Shown here: one piece after another, positions 1 to 9,706 of the stretch
Numbering within the stretch: position 1 is the first letter of the stretch
Layout of the letters: every line of letters begins with the position of its first letter
Assembly: GCA_021801255.1 (NCBI GenBank)
Contig: JAJYYH010000023.1
Location: 19,987-83,986 of the forward strand
Direction of reading: 5' to 3'
DNA length: 64,000 nt
Source of the DNA: Pseudomonadota bacterium
GTDB taxonomy: Bacteria > Pseudomonadota > Alphaproteobacteria > Acetobacterales > Acetobacteraceae
Notes under the pieces: generated by a model
Seen by the model: only the letters and a program-made list of their open reading frames with translations
Told to the model about the DNA's origin: nothing
Databases searched by the model: none
Program-made: the position numbers and the translations under genes

Positions 1-192
1 GCGGCGAGGGGTATATCGCGATCGCCAAATCGGCCCCCTTCCCGAACCCACGCGCGGTTTGTGGTGAGCCGCGTGGGGACGGTCACTTGGCATTGGCATG
101 GGCGTGCGGCCGCCCCGGTTCGTGAGGATCGAGGGATTGAACGATGGGCGGCGTCTTCAATAAAGGAATTTTACGAACTATATTTGCTATTT
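1..192. other. Window-edge region without a supported gene
   Basis: The plus strand from base 3 reads open to a TGA at 123-125. This could be the last 40 codons of a gene that begins outside the window, but the stretch is too short to recognise. After about base 150 the sequence turns AT-rich and precedes the 3' end of the lipoprotein gene. I see no promoter, repeat or RNA here that I can defend. Confidence 0.3.
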
Positions 193-753
193 TTAAGAAT
201 TTATTTTCGACCTTATGCAAGAAAACCACTCTCTTCCAGCTATATTTGAGTCTGGCACATGTAATGTATGCACTGCCCCATGAGCCAACTCACTCTGCAA
301 AACACCACCAGCCAATATAGCAAGTACTTCGCTAGCAGTGGTCTCGTTCGATGGTAGCTTTGTCGAGAGTGAGTCGGCAGATTGGCTCTGTATCGATAAT
401 TTCCAAGATCCAGAAGGGCCGGCAAAGATTAGGTGGGCGGGTGGTTTGCCATGAGTGATTACCGAACGTATTGCAGAACCAGAAATATAAAAATTAATAA
501 AATAATTATTTTCAGAATAAATGCTGAGTTTCTCGGAATTTGTAGAGACGCTTGCATAACATTCATTATTTTCTACAGAAAATGACCAAACTGGTTTAGA
601 TTCTGCGGGCGGTTTTTTCGTGTTTTGTTGATAGGTATGTGTTGTATGGCTTGAATTAAAATTTGATGTTTGACACGAAGAAAGAACGAGACACAATAAT
701 ACGTTTGAAACTCTGGTAAATTTCGCACGAAGGCAGCAAGGTATTTTTTTCAT
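193..753 (-). CDS. Putative lipoprotein of unknown function
   Basis: A 186-residue protein that I do not recognise. The N-terminus is basic and is followed by a hydrophobic segment ending in a lipobox (L-S-S-C, Cys27), so export and lipid anchoring are likely. The mature part is rich in Ser, Thr, Asn and Gln with no visible catalytic motif. The ATG at 753 was chosen because it overlaps the stop of the upstream gene as ATGA (750-753), implying translational coupling. A TTG at 789 would extend it by 12 residues. The gene is much more AT-rich than the rest of the window, which hints at horizontal acquisition. It is the last gene of a three-gene minus-strand unit headed by an AAA ATPase. The function is unknown; only the lipoprotein call is supported. 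Confidence 0.6.
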   Translation of the reverse strand: MKKIPCCLRAKFTRVSNVLLCLVLSSCQTSNFNSSHTTHTYQQNTKKPPAESKPVWSFSVENNECYASVSTNSEKLSIYSENNYFINFYISGSAIRSVITHGKPPAHLIFAGPSGSWKLSIQSQSADSLSTKLPSNETTASEVLAILAGGVLQSELAHGAVHTLHVPDSNIAGREWFSCIRSKINS

Positions 754-1232
754 TTTTGTTTTTGTCTGACAAGTGAAAAACTTTTCCAATCAGTCACTGC
801 ATATTGCGAGATATCCCTGCGCACGGCATATAAACGCCACGCATATCTGTTGAATCTTGCATCCAAAGTAATTGTCTTAAAAATTTCAGAAACATAGCCT
901 GAAAATATTTCTTGTATTTTATTATTATCTATAGCAATAACTTCAATAAAAATTTTTTCTTCGGTTGGGTCGTTTGGTATTATCCATGAAAATTTGACCT
1001 TGGTGAGATTACTATTTGTTACGATGATTGCCCCGTCATCTGGTGCAACTGGCTTCGGCGGGGTTAGATGGTATTGTGTAAATGCCTCATCTGGCGCGAT
1101 ATCGCCGATAACGATAGGCGTGATGGAACCAACAAGATGATGGCCATCTGGTGCATAGGGTAATGTTTGCTGTGCGAAGGAGCTCGCCTGCGCGGCGCCA
1201 GCGACAATCACAAAGACCCTTAAAAAAAGCAT
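750..1232 (-). CDS. Exported protein of unknown function
   Basis: A 160-residue protein starting at ATG 1232. The first 20 residues form a short hydrophobic signal peptide ending in an Ala/Ser-rich cleavage-like region, so a periplasmic location is likely. The middle segment (Pro-rich, then strand-like stretches with a KFSWIIP core) resembles an Ig-like or fibronectin-like beta sandwich, but this is only an impression. A TTG at 1274 would extend it 14 residues into the end of the ATPase gene. Its stop overlaps the start of the downstream lipoprotein gene by four bases (ATGA). Codon usage is AT-rich like the lipoprotein and unlike the neighbouring chromosome. I do not recognise a family. Confidence 0.6.
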   Translation of the reverse strand: MLFLRVFVIVAGAAQASSFAQQTLPYAPDGHHLVGSITPIVIGDIAPDEAFTQYHLTPPKPVAPDDGAIIVTNSNLTKVKFSWIIPNDPTEEKIFIEVIAIDNNKIQEIFSGYVSEIFKTITLDARFNRYAWRLYAVRRDISQYAVTDWKSFSLVRQKQK

Positions 1233-1260
1233 AATCGGTGATATCCAACGAATGTGCGGG

Positions 1261-2913
1261 CTATGGAGTCGCAATCATAATCTCGACTGTGCCTGGCCGA
1301 GGAATCGCGCTTCGCGGCGAAAGCACGATGAGACGAGGCTGGCCGAATGCGCTTGCAAGCTTATGACTGATTTCAACAGCGCCGTCGCGATCCTGGGCAA
1401 AGAAAAAGCTGATAGAGGGCGCCGCGGCTCGGCTCAAAACTGGTATGGGATCTTCCGCTAAAAAGCCCATTGAGGTCAGGGTACGGGCAAGCTCCGCGGC
1501 ACGCGCGGCCGCCTTGAGATTGCCGCGCGGATAGCTGATGACGACCCGGATAGGCGTGGCGGTCGGGAGCGGGAATAGTCGATTGGGTGCGAAACCGCCA
1601 TATGATTCCGCGGACGGCATGGCGCCCGGGTTAAACGCTGGAAGCGGTTTCACACTGGAACGAGAGCCTTCGCTGGCCATCACGGTTATCGCGGGGCCCG
1701 CCACGGCAAGACCCGCCGCTGCCGCATCGATCTGGGAAAACTTGGCGCTGGGTGCTGCCGCCAAACGGTCATCTGGCGCGGCGCGGGGGGACGGTGCTGG
1801 TTGCATCTTCGTTGGTTGCAGCATCGCTGGGCGGGCGCCGGGAGACGCATCCGGGGTGGTGGGACTATCGGGGTTTTTCCCAACCCCGGGTATAGACGTA
1901 AGTTTGGTTGCAATGGCCAGAGACGGTGGGGCGTTTCCTGGCTTAGATAATGTTAAAATCGCGATGAACGGCCGGACGCCCGGCCAAGATAGGAGGGCCA
2001 TAAGCGTGACAAAACACGCGAAGACAAAGATCAAATCCAATATTTGTTCATGACGATTTTTTTGAGAATAAATTTTTTTATTTGATGTAAACTTAGCGGG
2101 GAATGGAAGAATTTTATTTTCTTTTATTTCTAACTGTTCAGATTGGTCATCCGTATAATCCAGAAGAATTGGAAGTTTTTCTTGATCATCAGCTTGGTTG
2201 CTATTTGCTTTTGTGACAGTGCCGGCAGAATCCAAGCCTGTAATTTCGGGCTTGCGACCGCTCTTCTCGTCTGATGTTTCGATACTTAAAAGGGCCGCGG
2301 CCTCCTCGATATGTGCGGCATGAACGTGCTCTACGCCTTCAAGAGAAGCAGAAAAGCAAGAGAGTTTGATCAGGTTGTCTAAAATGCGCGGCACGCCTTC
2401 GGACAGTATGGCGAGTTTCGCGATTGCTTCACTCGAAAAAAGTTCGGGAGGCTGCCCCCTTTGAGCCAAACGCGCTGAAACAAACATTTTAATATCATCA
2501 AATAAAAGACACTTTAGTTCAATCTTAGCAAAATTAATTAAAGAATCTTGCCAATGTTCAGTGGCCGCAGAGATGGCCGCAAAGACGATGAAGCGATTCC
2601 TTCGCTGACCCAATTTCGCCAGAGTTGCAGGGATGGCGCGGTGTACTTCATCAATCAAAATTACTGCCGCGTCATCGCATTCAGGGAGAACATCACTGCG
2701 TTCGAATAAACGAGTTTCATGCCCAAGATCACGGAAAACCCGCGATAATTCGTGCAAAAGCAGCGTTTTGCCAGTCCCTGGAGGGCCGAATAGACCCACG
2801 ACATTGGGGCCGTCTTCGAAGAGCTTCAGAATTTGCGTCCGAGCGTCGCACCACTTGGTATGGGGGATGATTGAGTCCATGGCGAGCAGCGCTTTTTCAC
2901 GAATCTCCAACAT
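1261..2913 (-). CDS. ExeA-like AAA ATPase with membrane anchor and periplasmic C-terminal domain
   Basis: A 550-residue bitopic ATPase. Residues about 35-210 form an AAA module: Walker A GPPGTGKT at 43-50, Walker B with ILIDE around 84-88, and a lid region as in ExeA/GspA-type ATPases. A charged linker follows, then one membrane segment at about 290-312. Next come a Pro/Ala-rich linker (about 325-440) and a C-terminal domain (about 455-550) whose alternating strand/helix pattern recalls LytR C-terminal or SPOR-like domains. Members of the ExeA class use cytoplasmic ATP hydrolysis to act on the cell wall or on envelope assembly; the role here is inferred. It heads the unit with the exported protein and lipoprotein genes, which start just after its stop. 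GC is uneven: AT-rich around the ATPase-to-membrane part, GC-rich in the Pro/Ala linker. Confidence 0.75.
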   Translation of the reverse strand: MLEIREKALLAMDSIIPHTKWCDARTQILKLFEDGPNVVGLFGPPGTGKTLLLHELSRVFRDLGHETRLFERSDVLPECDDAAVILIDEVHRAIPATLAKLGQRRNRFIVFAAISAATEHWQDSLINFAKIELKCLLFDDIKMFVSARLAQRGQPPELFSSEAIAKLAILSEGVPRILDNLIKLSCFSASLEGVEHVHAAHIEEAAALLSIETSDEKSGRKPEITGLDSAGTVTKANSNQADDQEKLPILLDYTDDQSEQLEIKENKILPFPAKFTSNKKIYSQKNRHEQILDLIFVFACFVTLMALLSWPGVRPFIAILTLSKPGNAPPSLAIATKLTSIPGVGKNPDSPTTPDASPGARPAMLQPTKMQPAPSPRAAPDDRLAAAPSAKFSQIDAAAAGLAVAGPAITVMASEGSRSSVKPLPAFNPGAMPSAESYGGFAPNRLFPLPTATPIRVVISYPRGNLKAAARAAELARTLTSMGFLAEDPIPVLSRAAAPSISFFFAQDRDGAVEISHKLASAFGQPRLIVLSPRSAIPRPGTVEIMIATP

Positions 2914-3335
2914 CGGAAAATACCCTAAAACCTATCAGATGGCATCCGATATATTTGAAAACCGGCTTGGCCGGCCATTTCCGGAAAAGCCCGCGCGGGA
3001 GCGGCAGGGGAAAGTCGCGGGGCGCGGCGTGTCATGGGCATGGTCCCGGCTGGGGTTGGGCGGTGAACGATGGGCGGGGGGGCGCGCGACGGTCAAGGCT
3101 TTTCTCCTGGCCCCAGCAGTGTGGCGGGCGAGTAGGCGGGGAACTGCGCGCCGAACGACCGCTTCCGGGGCTGCCGTATTGCTCGCGCCATCCCGCGGGC
3201 CCGCGACATTGCTGCTCGCGCGGCGGAGGGAGTTTGCGACCGGCCGGCGCTTTATACCTCCCGGTTGAGGTGTTAACACATCTCGACCCCTTGGTATCTG
3301 GTCTTGCGTTGGCATCTCCTTGCGAGGAAAAACGG
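2914..3335. other. Intergenic region between the ATPase module and arsC
   Basis: This 422-base stretch separates the divergent ATPase gene (minus) and arsC (plus). It should carry both promoters. An AT-rich patch near 2925-2960 and a short inverted repeat CCGGCTTGGCCGG near 2963-2975 are the only visible structures. Reading frames that stay open here (plus and minus) are GC-rich artefacts with no family resemblance. No ArsR-type operator could be identified with confidence. Confidence 0.4.
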
Positions 3336-3788
3336 ATGCGCCATTTTCTCCCCTCCGATCAGGTTACCATATATCACAATCCCGCCTGCGGCACCTCGCG
3401 CAACGTGCTCGGGCTGATCCGCAATGCCGGCATCACCCCGCATGTCGTCGAATATCTCAAGACGCCGCCAAGCCGTGCCGAACTCGTCGATCTCATCGCC
3501 CGCATGGGCTGCACCGCGCGCGACGTGCTGCGCCGCAAGGGCACGCCGCATGACACGCTCGGCCTCGACGACCCCACGCTTGCCGAGGAAGCGCTCATCG
3601 CGGCCATGCTCGCCCACCCCATTCTCATCAATCGCCCGATCGTCGCCACCCCGCTCGGGGTGAGGCTCTGCCGGCCCTCGGAAACCGTGCTCGACATTCT
3701 GCCCACGCCCCAGCGCGGCGCCTTCGCCAAGGAAGACGGCGCACCGGTGGTGGACGCGCGGGGCAAGCGCGTGATCAAGGAAGGATAG
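3336..3788 (+). CDS. arsC: Arsenate reductase ArsC (glutaredoxin-dependent type)
   Basis: A 150-residue protein that reduces arsenate to arsenite using glutathione and glutaredoxin. The N-terminal YHNPACGTSRN motif carries the catalytic Cys18. The downstream HPILINRPIV and LCRPSE motifs match the plasmid R773 ArsC family along the whole length. The ATG at 3336 follows a GAGGAAAA ribosome site. An in-frame upstream extension to 2871 is GC-rich non-coding sequence and was rejected. It sits five bases upstream of the acr3-type efflux gene, so the two form a detoxification operon: arsenite produced here is exported by the next gene. No arsR regulator is adjacent. Confidence 0.95.
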   Translation: MRHFLPSDQVTIYHNPACGTSRNVLGLIRNAGITPHVVEYLKTPPSRAELVDLIARMGCTARDVLRRKGTPHDTLGLDDPTLAEEALIAAMLAHPILINRPIVATPLGVRLCRPSETVLDILPTPQRGAFAKEDGAPVVDARGKRVIKEG

Positions 3789-3793
3789 CCGGC

Positions 3794-4879
3794 ATGGCCG
3801 AGGCCATCGCGCCCGCGCGCCAGACAGCGCCAGGGTTGAACCTTTTCGAGCGCTTCCTCACGCTCTGGGTAGCGCTCTGCATCGTGGCCGGGATCGTGCT
3901 CGGCCAGACCGTCCCCGCGCCGTTCCATGTGCTCGGCGCGGCGACCCTCGCCCAGGTCAATCTGCCGGTGGCGGTGCTGATCTGGCTGATGATCGTGCCG
4001 ATGCTGCTCAAGATCGATCCCGGCGCACTCCGCCAGGTGGGGGCGCATTGGCGGGGGATGGCGGCGACGGTCGGCGTCAACTGGTTGGTCAAGCCGTTCT
4101 CCATGGCAGCGCTGGGCTGGCTCTTCATCGGCCACCTCTTCCGCCCCTATCTGCCGCCGGGCCAGATCGAGAGCTATATTGCCGGCCTCATTCTGCTCGC
4201 CGCGGCGCCATGCACGGCGATGGTGTTCGTGTGGTCCGGTCTCGTCGAGGGCGAACCGGTTTTCACCCTGAGCCAGATCGCGCTCAACGACGCCATCATG
4301 GTGGTGGCGTTCGCGCCGATCGTCGGCCTGCTGCTGGGGCTTTCGTCCATCACTGTGCCGTGGAACACGCTGTTGCTCTCGGTCGCGCTCTATATCGTGA
4401 TCCCGGTGATCATGGCGCAGGCGTGGCGCGCGGCCTTGCTGAAGCAGGGTGGGGCGGCGGCGCTCGCGCGCACGCTGGCCCGACTCGGGCCGATCTCGCT
4501 GGCCGCCCTACTCGTCATGCTGGTGCTGCTGTTCGGCCTCCAGGGCACGGCGATCGTCGCCCAGCCGGGAGTGATCGGCCTGCTCGCCATCCCCATCGTC
4601 GTGCAGGTTTATTTCAACGCTGGCCTCGCCTATGGGCTGAACCGCTGGTTAGGCACGGAATGGTGCGTTGCCGGGCCCTCGGCGCTGATCGGGGCGTCCA
4701 ATTTCTTTGAACTCGCGGTCGCCGCCGCGATCGCACTGTTCGGTTTTCAATCCGGCGCGGCGCTCGCAACCGTGGTCGGCGTGCTCGTGGAAGTGCCGGT
4801 GATGCTCTCGGTGGTAGCCCTCGTCCGCCGCACCCGCCCCTGGTATGAAGCGGGGGCGGCGCGGCAGCGGAGGGGATGA
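3794..4879 (+). CDS. acr3: Arsenite efflux permease, ACR3 family
   Basis: A 361-residue integral membrane protein with about ten hydrophobic segments. It extrudes arsenite (and possibly antimonite) driven by the proton motive force. The family signature AAPCTAMVFVWS is present, with the conserved Cys at about residue 140, as is the late GASNFFELAVA segment with its conserved Glu. Length is normal for ACR3 and it is unrelated to the larger ArsB permeases, although many annotations call it arsB. It follows arsC by five bases and must be co-transcribed with it. Confidence 0.93.
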   Translation: MAEAIAPARQTAPGLNLFERFLTLWVALCIVAGIVLGQTVPAPFHVLGAATLAQVNLPVAVLIWLMIVPMLLKIDPGALRQVGAHWRGMAATVGVNWLVKPFSMAALGWLFIGHLFRPYLPPGQIESYIAGLILLAAAPCTAMVFVWSGLVEGEPVFTLSQIALNDAIMVVAFAPIVGLLLGLSSITVPWNTLLLSVALYIVIPVIMAQAWRAALLKQGGAAALARTLARLGPISLAALLVMLVLLFGLQGTAIVAQPGVIGLLAIPIVVQVYFNAGLAYGLNRWLGTEWCVAGPSALIGASNFFELAVAAAIALFGFQSGAALATVVGVLVEVPVMLSVVALVRRTRPWYEAGAARQRRG

Positions 4880-5000
4880 TGGGGGCTGGCGCGGCGGGCG
4901 CCCTCCGCCTGTTCGGATGAAATAGCGCCGTGCGAAAGCGCCCGGTTTCGTCAAACCCCGCTCTTGAAGCGATCGCGCCGGATGCCCACGTCCGTGGCTC

Positions 5001-5267
5001 ATGATCGCACGTCGTAAGCTCATTCTGGAGATGACGCCGGAGGGAGAATTTCGCGAAAGCGAATTTTCCCGCGCGCGGGCGTTGCGGGCCAATTGGGTGG
5101 CCCGGATCGCGGTCTCGGCGGCGGTGCTGGCGGTGGTCGCGGGCGCTGTCGCGGCGGCGGCGCTGGCCTTCTGGGTGGCGATGATCCTGCTGCCGGTGGC
5201 GATCATTGCGGGCTTGGCCTCCTACGCCATGCTGCGCTTCCAGTTCTGGCGCGCCCGGCGCTTCTGA
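5001..5267 (+). CDS. Small two-segment membrane protein
   Basis: An 88-residue protein. A charged, cytoplasmic-like N-terminus (about 1-32, rich in Arg and Glu) is followed by two Ala/Val-rich hydrophobic segments (about 33-55 and 58-75) and a basic C-terminus. This suits a small inner-membrane protein with both ends in the cytoplasm. I do not recognise a characterised family. The gene lies 63 bases upstream of the TPR/glycosyltransferase-like gene on the same strand and could be co-transcribed with it. Codon usage is typical of the window, which supports it being real. Confidence 0.6.
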   Translation: MIARRKLILEMTPEGEFRESEFSRARALRANWVARIAVSAAVLAVVAGAVAAAALAFWVAMILLPVAIIAGLASYAMLRFQFWRARRF

Positions 5268-5330
5268 ACGCGGCCTTCGAGGGGCATTCACCCTCTTCCG
5301 TTTGTCGACGCGGCTTGGCATGGTGGTGCC

Positions 5331-6767
5331 ATGGACAAAGCCGCAACCGAGCCGCCGCAAGCGCCCTCTTCCGCCGCTGATCAAGCCAGAGCTGCCCGCC
5401 TCAAGGCGCTGCATGAGCAGGTGCAGCGCGCGGAGCAGGCGCTCGGCGCCAAGCGCTTCGGCGAGGCTGCGGGGATCTGCCAGGATGTGCTGGAGGGCGC
5501 CCCCGAATATCCCCCGGCGCTTGCCCTGCTCGGGGCGATCTTTGGCCATCGTGGCGATCTCGGTCGGGCCGTTTCCCACATTGAGCAGGCGCTGAGCCGC
5601 CAGCCGGGCGTTGCCGCCTGGCACAGCAATCTTTCTGGCCTCTATCGTTTACTCTATCGCTTCGATGACGCCGTCACTGCCGCCGCCGAGGCGGTGCGTC
5701 TGCAACCCAGTGTCGCGCGCTTTCGGGTCAATCTCGGCAAGGCGCTCATGGATCGCGGCGAGCGCGCCCGCGCCATTGAGGAATTTCTCGCCGCCATCGG
5801 GCTGGAGGCCAGCCATCCCGAGGCGCATCTCGCGATTGGGCAGATCCTGCTGGCGAGCGGGGAGATGAAGCCTGGCTGGGTGGAGTATGAATGGCGCAAC
5901 CAGCTCGAGCAGGCGAAGGGCATGCTGCCGAAAATGGCCACACCGGCCTGGAACGGCATGCGCCTGCCGAAAGACCGCCTCCTCCTGATCGGCGATCAGG
6001 GCTATGGCGATACCCTCCAGTTCGTCCGCTACGCGCCCCTGGTCGCGGCACGCTGCGGCGAGGTGGTGCTTGGCTGTAGCCCCGATCTCGCGCCGCTTTT
6101 GCGCTCGGTGCGGGGGATTACCACCTGCCATTCGCGCTGGGACGAGATCCCGCCGCACCGCGCCCATTGCCTGCTGTCCAGCCTGCCGGGGATTTTTGGT
6201 ACCGAGATCGCCACGATCCCAACCGAGATCCCCTATCTCAGCATCGATGCCGCGCTGATCCGTGATTGGGCCGAGCGTTTCGAGCAGGCGCTGCCACCCG
6301 CTAGCCTGCGGATCGGCGTTGCCTGGGCGGGGCGGCCGACGCATCCCAACGACCGCCGCCGCTCGATGCGGCTGGCCGATTTCGCTCCGCTCGCCGCGGT
6401 TCCCGGCGTCGCCTTCGTCTCGCTGCAACATAAATTCCCGACAGCCGACAACGCGGCGCGCGAGACCTTGCCCGGCATGCTCGATATTTCCGGGGAACTC
6501 CGCGATTTCGCCGCGACTGCGGCGGCGATCATCAATCTTGATCTGGTGGTTTGCGTCGATACCTCGGTCGGCCATCTCGCCGGCGCGCTCGGCAAGCCGG
6601 TCTGGCTGATGCTGGCGAGCCCGGCGGATTGGCGGTGGATGCTGGAGCGCGCCGACACACCTTGGTATCCCTCGATGCGGCTGTTCCGGCAGGGCCGACC
6701 GGGAGATTGGCAAGCGGTTACCAGCGCCGTCGCATCGAGCCTCGCGAGCCTGCCGCGCCGCCGCTAA
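5331..6767 (+). CDS. TPR-repeat protein with glycosyltransferase-9-like C-terminal domain
   Basis: A 478-residue protein in two parts. Residues about 15-190 carry several tetratricopeptide units (for example the stretch around ALLGAIFGHRGDLGRAVSHI and the following helices). Residues about 195-470 form a GT-B-like domain. Its end contains the DTSVGHLAGALGKPVW motif typical of heptosyltransferase/GT9-like proteins, followed by a WRWMLER...PWYPSMRLFRQ stretch common in TPR-glycosyltransferase fusions of alphaproteobacteria. The likely role is sugar transfer to a protein or surface glycan, but the acceptor is unknown. It ends just before a strong hairpin that terminates ahcY from the opposite strand. 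Confidence 0.75.
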   Translation: MDKAATEPPQAPSSAADQARAARLKALHEQVQRAEQALGAKRFGEAAGICQDVLEGAPEYPPALALLGAIFGHRGDLGRAVSHIEQALSRQPGVAAWHSNLSGLYRLLYRFDDAVTAAAEAVRLQPSVARFRVNLGKALMDRGERARAIEEFLAAIGLEASHPEAHLAIGQILLASGEMKPGWVEYEWRNQLEQAKGMLPKMATPAWNGMRLPKDRLLLIGDQGYGDTLQFVRYAPLVAARCGEVVLGCSPDLAPLLRSVRGITTCHSRWDEIPPHRAHCLLSSLPGIFGTEIATIPTEIPYLSIDAALIRDWAERFEQALPPASLRIGVAWAGRPTHPNDRRRSMRLADFAPLAAVPGVAFVSLQHKFPTADNAARETLPGMLDISGELRDFAATAAAIINLDLVVCVDTSVGHLAGALGKPVWLMLASPADWRWMLERADTPWYPSMRLFRQGRPGDWQAVTSAVASSLASLPRRR

Positions 6768-6774
6768 AGGGCAT

Positions 6775-6805
6775 GCAAAAAGCCCAGGGGCTTTGCCCCT
6801 GGGCT
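6775..6805 (-). terminator. Rho-independent terminator of ahcY
   Basis: A perfect 10-bp stem (AGCCCAGGGG at 6781-6790 pairing with 6796-6805) with a five-base loop. On the minus strand it is followed by a run of five T residues (complement of 6776-6780), directly after the ahcY stop. On the plus strand it lies just after the TPR/glycosyltransferase gene but has no T run there, so it works mainly for ahcY. Confidence 0.85.
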
Positions 6806-6821
6806 CCATCGAGAGGGCCTG

Positions 6822-8111
<1,290 letters not shown>

Positions 8112-8161
8112 TGAATTTTCCTCTTTTACGGCAACCCGCCAGCGATCAGGTGTTCCAGCGA

Positions 8162-9436
8162 TCAGGTATTCATGGCGTCAAAGAAATCCTGATTTGTTTT
8201 GCTGTATTTCAGCTTGTCCAGCAGGAATTCCATGGCATCGGTGGTGCCCATCGGGTTGAGGATGCGGCGTAGCACCCACATTTTCGACAGCATCCCTTTA
8301 TCCACCAGGAGTTCTTCCTTGCGGGTGCCGGATTTGGTGATATCGATCGCCGGGAAGGTGCGCTTGTCGGAAAGCTTGCGATCGAGGATGATTTCGGAGT
8401 TACCGGTGCCCTTGAACTCCTCGAAGATCACCTCGTCCATGCGGCTGCCGGTGTCGATCAGGGCGGTGGCGATGATGGTGAGGCTGCCGCCTTCCTCGAT
8501 GTTGCGCGCCGCGCCGAAAAAGCGCTTCGGACGTTGCAGCGCATTGGCATCGACGCCGCCCGTCAGCACCTTGCCCGATGATGGAACGACGGTGTTGTAG
8601 GCGCGCGCGAGGCGGGTGATGCTGTCCAGCAGGATCACTACGTCGCGCTTGTGCTCGACCAGGCGCTTGGCTTTCTCCAGCACCATTTCCGTAACTTGCA
8701 CATGCCGCGTTGCCGGCTCGTCGAAGGTCGAGCTGACAACCTCGCCATGCACGCTGCGCGCCATGTCGGTAACTTCCTCGGGCCGCTCGTCGATCAGCAG
8801 CACGATGAGGAACACCTCGGGGTGATTGGCGGCGATGGCGGTGGCGATATTCTGCAGCATAACGGTCTTGCCGGTGCGCGGCGGCGCCACGATCAGCGCG
8901 CGCTGGCCGAGGCCGATCGGGGCGATGAGATCGATCACGCGGGGGGTGAAATCCTTGCCCGGCGCCTTCGCGACCGACTGGAAATTCTCGGTCTCCATCT
9001 TCAGCCGCTGAGTCGGGTAGAGCGGCGTCAGGTTGTCGAAATTGATGCGATGACGCACCGCTTCGGGCGGCTCGAAATTGATGGTGTTGACCTTGAGCAG
9101 GGAAAAATACCGCTCGCCGTCCTTGGGCGCGCGGATTTGACCTTCCACCGAATCGCCGGTGCGCAGCGCGAAGCGGCGCACCTGCGTCGGGCTCACATAG
9201 ATGTCATCAGGGCCCGGGAGATAATTGGCCTGCGGGCTGCGCAGAAAGCCAAAACCGTCTGGCAGGATCTCAAGCGTGCCTTCGCCGCTGATCGCCTGAT
9301 CGTTTTCGGCGAGCGTCTTGAGGATCGCGAACATCATATCCTGCTTGCGCAGCGAGGAGGCGTTCTCGATCTGGAGGGATTCGGCAAAACTCAGCAGATC
9401 AGCGGGTGATTTTGCCTTGAGTTCGGCGAGATGCAT
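8162..9436 (-). CDS. rho: Transcription termination factor Rho
   Basis: A 424-residue hexameric RNA helicase that terminates transcription. It has the N-terminal Rho domain ([15 protein letters not shown]...), then the cold-shock-like RNA-binding fold ([26 protein letters not shown]). The ATPase core follows with Walker A APPRTGKT, Walker [17 protein letters not shown] and the Q/R-loop region. The ATG at 9436 was chosen because it begins the conserved N-terminus; 44 extra codons upstream are open but not Rho-like. A 16-bp tandem duplication covers its stop codon (8139-8170). The upstream region to 9706 is the probable leader, where Rho often autoregulates. Confidence 0.97.
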   Translation of the reverse strand: MHLAELKAKSPADLLSFAESLQIENASSLRKQDMMFAILKTLAENDQAISGEGTLEILPDGFGFLRSPQANYLPGPDDIYVSPTQVRRFALRTGDSVEGQIRAPKDGERYFSLLKVNTINFEPPEAVRHRINFDNLTPLYPTQRLKMETENFQSVAKAPGKDFTPRVIDLIAPIGLGQRALIVAPPRTGKTVMLQNIATAIAANHPEVFLIVLLIDERPEEVTDMARSVHGEVVSSTFDEPATRHVQVTEMVLEKAKRLVEHKRDVVILLDSITRLARAYNTVVPSSGKVLTGGVDANALQRPKRFFGAARNIEEGGSLTIIATALIDTGSRMDEVIFEEFKGTGNSEIILDRKLSDKRTFPAIDITKSGTRKEELLVDKGMLSKMWVLRRILNPMGTTDAMEFLLDKLKYSKTNQDFFDAMNT

Positions 9437-9706
9437 CGGTGAGGCCTCGAAAACCATCGCGGGGGAATGCGCAGATATGTTGTCTGCGGACCACAAGCCG
9501 GCACACGGAACCATGACGCCGGCGCGGTCGGGAAGATTGGGAAAAGAGACCAGCGGCGAGAACGCCACACGGCCAGGACAAAAAGACCGTAGAGAAGCCC
9601 CCTTCTCCCGTCAAGCGCCAGATGGGACAAAATTTTTGCGCTTCAAGCCCCGCGCCGCCGGATGTCGAGGGGGAGCGGCGAGATTCTTGCCGACCTGGCG
9701 CGCAGT

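Noticed and set aside
2871..3335. N-terminal extension of arsC
   Set aside because: The extra 155 codons are Arg/Gly/Pro-rich and unlike any ArsC; the start at 3336 has a ribosome site and matches the family.
8112..8161. SAH riboswitch before ahcY
   Set aside because: The gap to rho is only about 50 bases and lacks the conserved SAH aptamer words.
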